From positions 21,839 through 85,838 of the forward strand of contig JAHFRV010000008.1 of assembly GCA_023266095.1 (NCBI GenBank): a stretch of 64,000 bases of DNA. The letters are read 5' to 3'. Shown here piece after piece: positions 1-7,998 of the stretch; position 1 is the stretch's first letter; the number at the start of each line of letters is the position of its first letter. Source of the stretch: Gammaproteobacteria bacterium (GTDB lineage Bacteria; Pseudomonadota; Gammaproteobacteria; DRLM01). The position numbers and the translations under genes are program-made. Under the pieces are notes generated by a model. It saw only the letters and a program-made list of their open reading frames with translations, made no database searches and was not told the DNA's origin.

Positions 1-506
1 GCAATATAACCCGCCGTCACCGCCACCGACTTGATGCCTTCGGCGCGGCAGGCCTGCGCCACGTCCACCGCGTATTCCATGAACACCACAGGATCGTTGT
101 AGGTGTAGGCCACGCTGCTGCAGCCGAGATCACGGGCGGCGCGGGCGATCAGTTCGGGCGGGGCGTGGTCGGCGAGCACGTCCATCTCGCGGGCCTTGCT
201 CATGTCCCAGTTCTGACAAAATTTGCAGGCAAGATTGCAGCCGGCCGTACCGAACGATAACACCGGCGTGCCCGGCAAAAAATGATAAAGCGGTTTTTTC
301 TCGATGGGATCGACGCAATAACCGCTGGAGCGGCCATAACTGGTGAGCACCATCCGCTCGTTCTGACGCGCCCGCACGAAACACAAACCCTGCTGACCTT
401 CGTGCAGTTTGCAAAAACGCGGGCAGAGATCGCATTGCACACGCCCATCGGCCAAACGGTGCCAATAGTTGACGGGTATCACGCTTTGCGGAGCAAGCGC
501 CGCCAT
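1..506 (-). CDS. amrS: AmmeMemoRadiSam system radical SAM enzyme, partial (C-terminus outside window)
   Basis: Read on the minus strand from an ATG at 506, this frame stays open to the left edge (168 codons seen), so the gene is truncated only by the window. A GGAGGG ribosome site lies just upstream. The N-terminal part has CDLCPRFC-type cysteines (about residues 25-32), and the radical-SAM iron-sulfur motif CNLACKFC is at residues 90-97 (Cys90, Cys94, Cys97). A region resembling AYTYNDPVVFMEY follows. This matches the PflA-like AmmeMemoRadiSam radical SAM family, whose substrate is unknown. It diverges from the Memo-like and AMMECR1-like genes, the arrangement that defines the family. The call is firm; the biochemical role is not known. 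Confidence 0.93.
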   Translation of the reverse strand, partial: MAALAPQSVIPVNYWHRLADGRVQCDLCPRFCKLHEGQQGLCFVRARQNERMVLTSYGRSSGYCVDPIEKKPLYHFLPGTPVLSFGTAGCNLACKFCQNWDMSKAREMDVLADHAPPELIARAARDLGCSSVAYTYNDPVVFMEYAVDVAQACRAEGIKSVAVTAGYI

Positions 507-797
507 GTTCCCTCCTTCGCTATCGCAACCACTTTTTTGCGACGCCTTAATCGAAGTATAGTTCAAACCGACGCGGCACTAGCCGAAACTTGCCAAGTCT
601 GTGCGCCGTACTATCGTTATATGAGAGGCCTTACCTATCCCTCATAAATCGCTTTTTTCAGACACGCTTACTCGACGACCCCGCAGGGGGTTTAGAGAGT
701 GGGACGAGCTGGGCTGAGCCTACAGTAGAATTCTTACTCGGCCGTCACCACCCAAGTAAGGTGATGTCTGAATAATCGGAATAGTCGGAGGATGATG

Positions 798-1583
798 ATG
801 ACGACCATACGCGCTCCCGCCGTGGCGGGGACTTTTTATCCAGGCGACGGCACACTGTTGCGCGAGATGCTGCGGAAAATGTTGGCGGAACATCCGGGCA
901 GCACCCGGCCGCCAAAAGCTATCATCGTTCCCCATGCCGGCTACATCTATTCCGGGCCGGTCGCCGCCAGCGCCTATGCGCAAGTGGCTGGCGGCCGCGA
1001 TATCATTCACCGTGTCGTACTATTGGGCCCTTCGCATCACGTTGCGTTTCCCGGTCTCGCCACCACCAGCGCCGGCGGTTTCGCTACGCCTTTGGGAGTC
1101 GTGAACGTGGATAAACCCGCCATGCAGTTACTCGCCGCGCTCCCGCAACTGCAAACATTGGATCAAGCCCACGCCAGGGAACACTCACTGGAAGTCCAAT
1201 TGCCTTTTCTGCAATTGACGCTGGACCATTTCACGCTGGTACCCTTGGTAGTAAGTGGAACCGGCGCTCAGGAGGTGAGCGACGTTTTATCGGTATTATG
1301 GGGCGGCCCGGAAACTTTGATCGTAGTGAGTTCCGACCTCAGTCATTACCACGATTACGTCACGGCGCGCGCCATGGACCACGCCACGACGGACGCGATC
1401 ACCGCCATGCGCAGCGGCGATATCGACCCCGATCACGCCTGCGGCTGCGAAGCGGTGAACGGGCTGCTGATAGCCGCGCGCCAACACGGCCTGCACGCCG
1501 AGACCCTGGATTTGCGCAATTCCGGCGATACCGCCGGTCCGCGCGATCGGGTGGTCGGCTACGGCGCGTATGTGTTTCATTGA
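798..1583 (+). CDS. amrB: AmmeMemoRadiSam system protein B (MEMO1 family)
   Basis: A 261-residue Memo-family protein related to the metal-site fold of extradiol dioxygenases. Conserved blocks are visible: PHAGYIYSG near residue 45, GPSHH near 80, HSLEVQLPF near 130 and SSDLSHYHDY near 180; their histidines and acidic residues line the presumed metal site. Three in-frame ATGs occur at 792, 795 and 798. The GGAGG at 787-791 is six bases from 798 but touches 792, so I chose 798. The stop at 1583 is 17 bases before the AMMECR1-like gene, so the two are probably co-transcribed. The family function in bacteria is unsettled. Confidence 0.93.
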   Translation: MTTIRAPAVAGTFYPGDGTLLREMLRKMLAEHPGSTRPPKAIIVPHAGYIYSGPVAASAYAQVAGGRDIIHRVVLLGPSHHVAFPGLATTSAGGFATPLGVVNVDKPAMQLLAALPQLQTLDQAHAREHSLEVQLPFLQLTLDHFTLVPLVVSGTGAQEVSDVLSVLWGGPETLIVVSSDLSHYHDYVTARAMDHATTDAITAMRSGDIDPDHACGCEAVNGLLIAARQHGLHAETLDLRNSGDTAGPRDRVVGYGAYVFH

Positions 1584-1600
1584 GCAACGGCGAGACAACG

Positions 1601-2170
1601 ATGAGTGACTTCGCTCACGACCAGCGCAAGGCCCTGCTTGCCATCGCACGCGCCTCCATCGACCATGGCTTACGGCACGCCAGCTGTCCCGGCCTCGACC
1701 TGGCGGAGTTTCCCGATGAATTACGGCTGCACCTAGCCTGTTTCGTGACACTCAAATCGGGACAGGCTTTGCGCGGCTGTATCGGCAGCTTGGAAGCCGT
1801 GCGGCCATTGGCGATGGATATTCATGAGAATGCCTATGCCGCGGCCTTTCGCGATCCACGTTTCCCGCCATTGACCTACCGGGAATGGCCGGAAGTACAC
1901 ATGAGTCTTTCGATCTTGTCGCCGCCGGTAGCCATGCCGGTGGTCGATACAGCGGACTTACTGACGGCGCTGCGTCCCGGCATCGACGGGGTGATCCTGG
2001 AATATCGGCAGCGGCGCGCCACTTTTCTGCCCGCGGTATGGCAGATGCTGCCGGACCCGCACGCCTTCGTGCGGCAACTCAAGTTGAAAGCGGGGTTACC
2101 GGCAGAATTCTGGGCGGAGGAACTGCGCATCTACCGTTACACCACCACGCAGATCGAGGCGGATAGGTGA
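1601..2170 (+). CDS. amrA: AmmeMemoRadiSam system protein A (AMMECR1 domain)
   Basis: A 189-residue AMMECR1-domain protein. The family hallmark LRGCIGSLE is at about residues 51-59, followed by a helix (PLAMDIHENAYAAAFRDPRF) and a block containing EYRQRRATFLP. The open frame extends upstream inside amrB, but the ATG at 1601, 17 bases after the amrB stop, is the natural start and begins the conserved domain. It completes the amrS/amrB/amrA trio. The molecular function is unknown; the conserved association suggests a modification or radical chemistry carried out with AmrS. It has no visible link to motility beyond position. Confidence 0.92.
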   Translation: MSDFAHDQRKALLAIARASIDHGLRHASCPGLDLAEFPDELRLHLACFVTLKSGQALRGCIGSLEAVRPLAMDIHENAYAAAFRDPRFPPLTYREWPEVHMSLSILSPPVAMPVVDTADLLTALRPGIDGVILEYRQRRATFLPAVWQMLPDPHAFVRQLKLKAGLPAEFWAEELRIYRYTTTQIEADR

Positions 2171-2178
2171 TGGATATG

Positions 2179-2224
2179 AAAAAAGCCGTTGACCATAGAC
2201 GACACAGAAGGAAATAAACGGCTT
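2179..2224 (-). terminator. Candidate rho-independent terminator for the pentapeptide-repeat gene
   Basis: An inverted repeat AAGCCGTT (2183-2190) / AACGGCTT (2217-2224) is followed, on the minus strand, by a run of T (complement of the A-run at 2179-2184). The 26-base loop is long, so the structure is plausible rather than strong. It lies in the 196-base gap between convergent amrA and the pentapeptide gene. The T-run favours termination of the minus-strand transcript. Confidence 0.5.
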
Positions 2225-2366
2225 AGCACCCTTGTCGACATTACCCGACGAATGAACTCGTCCGTGCCGCAACATCTTATCTTCCCTGTCCTCCGCGTTA
2301 GCATTCGCGGTTGTTAGGTTGAAAAATACCGGACACGAAATAGATCGCGCCCTATTAAAATGGCGT

Positions 2367-3269
2367 TTAGTTGCCAGGAGCGACTTCGCACTGGCCTAAC
2401 GAAGCGGGGGCGCAGATCGTGCCGTCAGGCCAAATGGCATGGCCGAGTTTTACATTGTGCAGATTCGCGCCGCTCAGTTCAGCGCCGGTGAGGTCGGCAT
2501 AAGAGAGATTGGCATCCGCAAGCTGGGCATTGGCGAGATTGGCGCGGCGCAGGTTGGCGCCCATCAAATTCGCCTGCCGTAAATCGGCATTATCGAGATC
2601 GGCCAGACTCAAAAAGGCATAGGAGAGATCCGCCCCGGGCAACCGGCCGCCCCGCAAATTGGCGCCGGTGAGCTTGGTGCTGTACAACTTGGCGCCAGAG
2701 AGGTCCGCCCCCACCAGCCGTGCGCCTTCCAGACTGCAATTGCTCCAATTGATCTTCGGCGCGGGAGCGCGCGAACACTCCGCTCCTTTACTGTCCACGG
2801 CCGGCGTATAAAAATACGCCACGGCGCCCAAACCGACGGCCAGCGCCGCCACGATACCCAGCAAAATCACCCGCTGATACGATTCTTTTTGCTCGTCCTG
2901 AGTCCGCACCGAGCGCAATAAACGGTGGCCTACTTCTTCGGGAGTTTCCGGCGTTCGCCGGTCGGCGCGGCGGCGTTTTTCGGCGCCGGGACTCACATTG
3001 TCGCCGCGACGCTCGCCATTACGCTCATCGGCCCAGCGCCGTGCGGTGACCAGCCGTTCCTGAGAGGCGGGATCACCAGGACTTTCCTTGATGACGGGGG
3101 GGATGAGTTCGGGATGTTCGCTCACCCGCGACCAGCTGTGGCCGTCGGGACTGATCTCGTCGTCGTGGCGAATGCGGCCCAACAGAATATGCCGCGTTAC
3201 CAAACCTGCAGGAAAAGGCCCTTTGACCTCACCATTGCGACGGGTGTACCAGACATTGATGGTCGACAT
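2367..3269 (-). CDS. GYF_2-domain, single-TM, pentapeptide-repeat protein
   Basis: A 300-residue protein with three parts. Residues about 5-58 resemble the GYF_2/DUF4339 module (VWYTRRNGEVKGPF, then a W-containing segment). Residues 61-130 are a charged Arg/Glu-rich linker. A hydrophobic helix at about 134-154 follows. The C-terminal third (about 176-275) is a run of pentapeptide repeats of the A(D/N)Lxx type, predicted to form a right-handed beta-helix. The topology suggests a cytoplasmic GYF_2 head and a periplasmic beta-helix, but this is inference. It sits between the Amr genes and flagellar genes, transcribed away from the latter. No specific function is known to me. Confidence 0.85.
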   Translation of the reverse strand: MSTINVWYTRRNGEVKGPFPAGLVTRHILLGRIRHDDEISPDGHSWSRVSEHPELIPPVIKESPGDPASQERLVTARRWADERNGERRGDNVSPGAEKRRRADRRTPETPEEVGHRLLRSVRTQDEQKESYQRVILLGIVAALAVGLGAVAYFYTPAVDSKGAECSRAPAPKINWSNCSLEGARLVGADLSGAKLYSTKLTGANLRGGRLPGADLSYAFLSLADLDNADLRQANLMGANLRRANLANAQLADANLSYADLTGAELSGANLHNVKLGHAIWPDGTICAPASLGQCEVAPGN

Positions 3270-3374
3270 CAGGCTAATCTAACCAAGCTGGCACACAGCG
3301 TCAAACACCACGCTACCCGTCGGCCTCCACTGGAGTATACTCGCCAGGTCCACGGCGACTGAATGGAAGCTGAT

Positions 3375-4421
3375 ATGACTGTTGCGCCCGTCACTGCCAC
3401 CTTTGCCATTTTGCCGCCCGCCGCCGGCGCGGCGGGCCCACCTGCCTGGCAAACCGGGCAGCGTCTCAACGCCGTGGTCGTCGGTCAAACCGGACCACAA
3501 ACGGTGTCGCTGCGTATCGGCGCATATACCGTGGAAGCCAACACCTCCACTACGCTCGCCCCCCGCACCCCCTTGCAACTCGAAGTGTTGCAAGGGGGTG
3601 CGCAACCGGTGTTGCGTATCGTGCAAGCCGCGGCCAAGCCGGACCCGCTCGCCGCAGCCCTGCGCGGCGTTCTCCCTCAGCAATTGCCGCTGCAGCAGGC
3701 TTTCGCCGCCCTTCGCAGCTTTTTCAACGTCGGCTCCGCCGCCGGCTTGCCGGTTCCAACACTGCAAATGCTCCAACAACTACTCGATCATTTGCCCGGC
3801 GCCGGCACGGGTCTTCAGGCCGGCGCGGTGAAGCAGGCGCTCAACGATTCCGGCATCCAGTTGGAAAACAAACTCAGCCGTGGCGGCACGACGCAGCTCA
3901 AGGGCGATCTAAAAGCCAATCTGTTGCGGCTCTTGGCCACGCTGCAGGAGGATGACCAGCACAACGGGGATCTGCACCGGTCGGTCACCGCCGCTTTGGC
4001 CCGCATCGAACTGCATCAATTGAGCACACTCGCCGAGCCTGCTCATGACCTCACGACAGTCACCGCGGAGTTGCCGTTGCGCCGTCCCGACGGGGTGGAT
4101 GTATTTCAACTGCAAATCGACAAGGAATCCCGGCCAGGCGACGGTCAGTCCGGCCCGGCCTGGACGGTGTGGCTGAATTTCGAGATAGCGTCCCTCGGTC
4201 CGGTGCACGCCAAACTCACCTTGTCCAACGATCACCTATCCAGCCTGCTATGGGCCGAACAACCCGCCGCCAGTGCGCTCATCACCCGGCATCTAAACTG
4301 GCTGGAACAAGCACTGACCGCGGCGGGTTTGACGGTGGACCAATTACATTGTTTCACTGGTAACCCGCCCCGCGGCCCTTCACCCAAATTGCCATCCCAA
4401 CTCGTGGACACGCGCGCATGA
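3375..4421 (+). CDS. FliK-like flagellar hook-length control family protein
   Basis: A 348-residue protein, low-complexity and Ala/Pro/Gln-rich at the N-terminus, with a FliK-type C-terminal region at about residues 215-320 (a block with TVWLNFEIASLGPVHAKL followed by a LNWLEQALTAAGL helix). Two in-frame ATGs exist; GGAAG at 3365-3369 favours 3375 over 3363. Its stop overlaps the start of the FhlB gene (ATGA at 4418-4421). A separate, conventional fliK lies at 26431-27558, so this is a second FliK-like protein, probably acting with the FhlB partner in substrate switching or a related export step. That role is inferred from pairing, not shown. Confidence 0.8.
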   Translation: MTVAPVTATFAILPPAAGAAGPPAWQTGQRLNAVVVGQTGPQTVSLRIGAYTVEANTSTTLAPRTPLQLEVLQGGAQPVLRIVQAAAKPDPLAAALRGVLPQQLPLQQAFAALRSFFNVGSAAGLPVPTLQMLQQLLDHLPGAGTGLQAGAVKQALNDSGIQLENKLSRGGTTQLKGDLKANLLRLLATLQEDDQHNGDLHRSVTAALARIELHQLSTLAEPAHDLTTVTAELPLRRPDGVDVFQLQIDKESRPGDGQSGPAWTVWLNFEIASLGPVHAKLTLSNDHLSSLLWAEQPAASALITRHLNWLEQALTAAGLTVDQLHCFTGNPPRGPSPKLPSQLVDTRA

Positions 4422-4702
4422 ACGACAAGACCACGCCGCCGCCCAAGGCCATCGCACTCCGCTACGAGGGACAGGGTGCGCCGCGAGTGGTCGCCAAAGG
4501 CAGCGGCGAGGTGGCGAAACACATCCTCGCCGTCGCCGCAGAGCACGGGATACCGCTGCATACCGACCCCCAGCTACTGCTACTATTATCCCGCCTCGAG
4601 CTCGGCGACGAAATTCCAGAAAACCTTTATATCGCCGTCGCCCAGATAATTGCGTTCGCTTATTTTGTCAGCGGCAAGACCCCGCCACCGCACGGCGGCT
4701 AA
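4418..4702 (+). CDS. fhlB: FhlB: free-standing FlhB C-terminal-domain protein
   Basis: A 94-residue protein matching the cytoplasmic C-terminal part of FlhB/EscU (compare ALRYEGQGAPRVVAKG and ENLYIAVAQIIAFAYFV with the corresponding FlhB segments). It has no membrane helices and lacks the NPTH autocleavage motif, so it corresponds to the post-cleavage fragment only. Family knowledge: FhlB-type proteins can replace the FlhB C-terminal fragment in export switching. The start overlaps the stop of the FliK-like gene by four bases, implying translational coupling. Its own stop (TAA, 4700-4702) lies inside the sigma-28 promoter of the next gene. Confidence 0.88.
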   Translation: MNDKTTPPPKAIALRYEGQGAPRVVAKGSGEVAKHILAVAAEHGIPLHTDPQLLLLLSRLELGDEIPENLYIAVAQIIAFAYFVSGKTPPPHGG

Positions 4703-4726
4703 AGTACCGATGAGTCACGCCGATAA
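4700..4726 (+). promoter_or_regulatory. Sigma-28 (FliA) promoter of the REC-GGDEF-EAL gene
   Basis: TAAA (4700-4703), exactly 15 bases, then GCCGATAA (4719-4726): a complete match to the enterobacterial/pseudomonad FliA consensus TAAA-N15-GCCGATAA. The -35 element overlaps the fhlB stop codon. Transcription would start near 4734, about 100 bases before the downstream ATG at 4838. This places the downstream regulator in the late flagellar class. Confidence 0.85.
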
Positions 4727-4837
4727 AAGCTTTACGCGCCGTCCACGCAGAAGCAATATTGGTAAATCATACGGCTCATTTTGGCCTCATCGGGTGGCAC
4801 GGAAGTCTAAGTTCATTACATTGGGATTCGGCACTGT

Positions 4838-6694
4838 ATGATAGAACGGCAGGAAAAATCAGCGCTCCCTCCCCATTTAACCCATGGCGGTTTACCTCAT
4901 CTCGGTTCCTTGCATTACGACGAACTACGTTCGATGACGGTGCTGGTCGTCGATGATGTGCCGGACAATGTGGATTTACTAAAAGCGATGTTGACCAAGA
5001 GCGGCTTCACGCGGATATTGACCGCCGCGTCCGGCAAAGCAGCCATGGCTCAATTGCGTGAAAACATGAGCAACTACAGCAGCACCATCGATGCGGTGTT
5101 GCTCGACATCATGATGCCGGAAATGGACGGCTATGAAGTGTGCCGCACCATGCGCGCTTTTGAAGAATGGGCGGATATTCCGGTGATCATGGTGACCGCC
5201 AACGCCACTTGGCAGGAAAAAGTCGCCCGCGAAAGTTTCGACGCCGGCGCCACTGACATCATGTTCAAACCGATCCGTCGCGTGGATTTGATGCCACGCA
5301 TACTGTCGTCGCTGGCCTTGAAAAAAGAACGCGATCTGCGCAAATCCCGCGAGCGGGAACTGGAAACCGAACTCGCCGAACGCCGCATCATGGAAACGCG
5401 GCTGCAGCATTTGGTCAACCACGATGATCTTACCGGCCTGTTCAACCGCCGCCGCCTGGAACAGCAATTGGAAATCGCGGTACTGCGTTCCCGGAAAAAA
5501 CAGCGGTTCAGCGCCCTGCTCTACATCGATCTCGACCACTTCAAAGTGATCAACGACGCCGAAGGCCATATCACCGGCGATTCTCTCCTTATCGAAGTCG
5601 CCAATCTGTTACGCCGGGAAATCGGCCTCAACGATCTGCTGGCGCGGGTCAGCGCCGATGAATATGCCGTTCTGATCGAAAACACCACGGAAACGCTGGC
5701 AATCGAAACTGCCGAGCGCTTACGCAAATTACTCGATGCGTATTACTATCGCACCGACAACCATTCTTATCGCATCGGCGCCAGCATCGGCATCGCGCTG
5801 ATTCAGCCCGGCGACGTCACCGGCGCCAGTGAAATCCTGGCCCGCGCCGACCAAGCCTGTTACGTCGCCAAGACTCATGGCCGCAACATCGTCCATCTCT
5901 TCAATAAAGAAGACACGGCGATGGTGACCTTGCGCAGCGCCATACATTGGGTGCCGGTGATCCGCGACGCCTTGGCCAACAATAAATTCAAGCTGGTATT
6001 CCAACCGGTGCTCGACATCAGAAATCGCCAGGCCAATCACTATGAATCCCTGATCCGCATGATCGGCGATGACGGCAAACTGATTACTCCCAACAATTTC
6101 ATCCCGGTGGCCGAGCACATGGGTTTGATCCATGACATTGACCTGTGGGTGGTCAGCCAAGCCATCGACGTCCTGCAAAATCTGCCCGCCCATCAATCTC
6201 ACATCGCGATGAACATCAACCTGTCGAGCTACGCTTTCCAGGATAAGGCTTTGTTGCCGATGCTGCGCGAGAAGTTGGAAAATACCGGAGTCAAGGCCGA
6301 ACGGATCACCTTCGAAATCACCGAAACCGCGGCGGTGGCCAATTACGAGCAATCCCGCGAAATGATCATGAAACTGCGCGAACTGGGCTGCATGTTCGCC
6401 CTGGATGACTTCGGCGCCGGCTTCAATTCATTCCGTCATCTCCGGGAGTTTCCGGTCGACTACATCAAGATCGACGGCAGTTTCATCCGCAATCTGGCCA
6501 AGGATACGGTGGATCAATCCCTGGTCCGTTCCATGATCGATATCGCCCGCACTTTGGGCAAGAAAACCGTGGCGGAATTCGTCGAAGATCGCGCTACCTT
6601 GGAGATGTTGCGGGATTGGGGTGCGGATTATGCTCAAGGCTACTACATCGGCAAACCACAAGCGGAATTCATTTTACCCGAATTGGATTACTGA
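4838..6694 (+). CDS. Response regulator with degenerate GGDEF and intact EAL domain (probable c-di-GMP phosphodiesterase)
   Basis: 618 residues: an N-terminal extension, a REC domain (about 33-155; acidic pair D39/D40, phospho-acceptor D90, T120, K144), a GGDEF domain (about 190-355) whose signature is SADEY at 272-276, and an EAL domain (about 375-612). EAL catalytic positions are retained: ESLIR 403-407, N461, E493, DD 523-524, K544, E580. The cyclase half should be inactive, possibly a GTP sensor; the phosphodiesterase half looks active. The ATG at 4838 lacks a clear ribosome site; an alternative is 4934, directly before the REC domain. No cognate kinase is adjacent. A perfect sigma-28 promoter lies upstream. 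Confidence 0.9.
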   Translation: MIERQEKSALPPHLTHGGLPHLGSLHYDELRSMTVLVVDDVPDNVDLLKAMLTKSGFTRILTAASGKAAMAQLRENMSNYSSTIDAVLLDIMMPEMDGYEVCRTMRAFEEWADIPVIMVTANATWQEKVARESFDAGATDIMFKPIRRVDLMPRILSSLALKKERDLRKSRERELETELAERRIMETRLQHLVNHDDLTGLFNRRRLEQQLEIAVLRSRKKQRFSALLYIDLDHFKVINDAEGHITGDSLLIEVANLLRREIGLNDLLARVSADEYAVLIENTTETLAIETAERLRKLLDAYYYRTDNHSYRIGASIGIALIQPGDVTGASEILARADQACYVAKTHGRNIVHLFNKEDTAMVTLRSAIHWVPVIRDALANNKFKLVFQPVLDIRNRQANHYESLIRMIGDDGKLITPNNFIPVAEHMGLIHDIDLWVVSQAIDVLQNLPAHQSHIAMNINLSSYAFQDKALLPMLREKLENTGVKAERITFEITETAAVANYEQSREMIMKLRELGCMFALDDFGAGFNSFRHLREFPVDYIKIDGSFIRNLAKDTVDQSLVRSMIDIARTLGKKTVAEFVEDRATLEMLRDWGADYAQGYYIGKPQAEFILPELDY

Positions 6695-6714
6695 GTCCGG
6701 CGGCTTACCGACGG

Positions 6715-7101
6715 TCAATGTTTCTCCACGCTATGGAGACGTAATAATAACTCCGCTTCGCCGCGGGCCAGACCGCAGCTGGAAATCAATTCATCCGCAT
6801 CGGCGCCGCGCTGCGCCAAGCGGATCGCATGCCCATATGACTGCTGGGACGGATCACGCAACTCGACCTGATCCTGCCGCTCATGCAGACGACGGACTCT
6901 CAGCTCCATCTCCGTAAGATGTTTGCCCACGTTCACCGCACCGGCGCAGAGAGCGGTGACGTCTTTCTGGAGACACTGCACGGTGTCCTGCCATTGCCGT
7001 TCACGTCGTGAAAAACGGCTAATTCGCATTACCTCTACGACTAACAGCCCTAGAACGGCGGCAAGAATGGCGATTTGGACCAGTAGCTCGAACATGCTCA
7101 T
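6715..7101 (-). CDS. DUF2802 domain-containing membrane-anchored protein
   Basis: 128 residues: an N-terminal membrane helix (about residues 5-25), a coiled-coil-like charged region (about 30-85), and a C-terminal segment with YGHAIRLAQRGADADEL and SCGLARGEAELLLRLH, which looks like a small helix-turn-helix-like motif. This is the DUF2802 pattern. The family commonly ends chemotaxis clusters next to cheW in pseudomonads and relatives. Convergent with the EAL gene, 20 bases apart. No function is assigned; a link to the chemosensory array or pole is inferred from position only. Confidence 0.85.
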   Translation of the reverse strand: MSMFELLVQIAILAAVLGLLVVEVMRISRFSRRERQWQDTVQCLQKDVTALCAGAVNVGKHLTEMELRVRRLHERQDQVELRDPSQQSYGHAIRLAQRGADADELISSCGLARGEAELLLRLHSVEKH

Positions 7102-7107
7102 TCAACT

Positions 7108-7278
7108 CTAAATGAATTCGTCTATCGACGGAGTTTGGTCAGCCTTTTCATGGGGCGGCGGTTTCTCATCACCTGGCGGTCGATGTTGCCCGTGATCCTT
7201 GCGCTCCGGCCTGCGTAAAGTTTGCTTGGGCAAGATCGGCCCGAGTGATTTGACACCGTCGATTACCGCCATGGTCAT
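7108..7278 (-). CDS. Small Pro/Lys-rich protein between cheW and DUF2802 gene
   Basis: 56 residues from the ATG at 7278; a TTG at 7311 would extend it by 11. The N-terminus is amphipathic (MAVIDGVKSLGPILP), the middle is basic and proline-rich, and the end is acidic/hydrophobic (PSIDEFI). It ends seven bases before the DUF2802 start and begins 67 bases after the cheW stop, consistent with an operon. I do not recognise a family. The short acidic C-terminal tail is reminiscent of a docking peptide, but this is speculation. It could be noncoding. Confidence 0.45.
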   Translation of the reverse strand: MTMAVIDGVKSLGPILPKQTLRRPERKDHGQHRPPGDEKPPPHEKADQTPSIDEFI

Positions 7279-7345
7279 GGCCCTCGCTATTCGGATCCAC
7301 TCCTTGATCAAAAACGCACGACTGATCGCCTCATCACAACGCTAT

Positions 7346-7798
7346 TTACGTCTCCAGCATCTTGGCAAGATCGACCATGATCAACAGTTCACCATCGCGA
7401 TTGCACACGCCTGAAACAAGTTCAAGATTGTCGTCGGTACCCACTGAGGGAGGCATTTCAATCTGGGCTTTGTTGACATAGGCTACTTCGGAAACGCTGT
7501 CCACCAGCAAACCGACCACCTTGTCGAACGCGTCCACCACGATCACCCGGGAGGCATCGTCCGGCTCCTTGGGCGGCAGACCAAATCGATGGCGGCCGTC
7601 CAGCACCGTCACTACATTCCCTCGTAAATTGATAATGCCCAGCACAAAAGAAGGTGCACCCGGTACGGGAGAAATTTCCGTCACACGCAAGACTTCCTGC
7701 ACTTGCAGTACATCGATGCCGTAGGTTTCATCCCCCAATCGGAAAGTCACCCACTGGGAAACCGATGTATCAATCGCTTTTTCAACTTGACTCATCAA
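7346..7798 (-). CDS. cheW: Chemotaxis coupling protein CheW
   Basis: 150 residues, the usual CheW length, consisting of one CheW domain: WVTFRLGDETYGIDVLQVQEV at the start, then VLGIINLRGNVVTVLD and VVGLLVDSVSEV. It links receptors to CheA in the array. It lies downstream of the ParP-like gene on the same strand, across a 200-base gap (7799-7998) in which I see no gene, promoter match or terminator. Confidence 0.95.
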   Translation of the reverse strand: MMSQVEKAIDTSVSQWVTFRLGDETYGIDVLQVQEVLRVTEISPVPGAPSFVLGIINLRGNVVTVLDGRHRFGLPPKEPDDASRVIVVDAFDKVVGLLVDSVSEVAYVNKAQIEMPPSVGTDDNLELVSGVCNRDGELLIMVDLAKMLET

Positions 7799-7998
7799 CG
7801 CCGCTCCTCTGTGGAGGTCACTCCGTCATATCTCTGACGCAACCTGGATTACTGCTGACAAATGCACGATCTCTGCCAAGCTTCCCTAACGAGTCTCTGA
7901 TTTATCCCCGAGATTCCAGTGGCGCAGGCAGGAACGAAGCGAAGGCCGTGCCATGCTCTGAATATTCCAGGATGGAATTATTCAGCGCTTCCCTATCA

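Noticed and set aside
282..647. 121-codon plus-strand open frame over amrS
   Set aside because: The radical-SAM motif on the minus strand shows which strand codes.
3284..3305. TGGCAC-like element before the FliK-like gene
   Set aside because: The -12 half reads GTCAA without GC at ten bases.
4838..4930. Reading the REC-GGDEF-EAL protein as an active diguanylate cyclase
   Set aside because: The signature is SADEY, not GGDEF/GGEEF.
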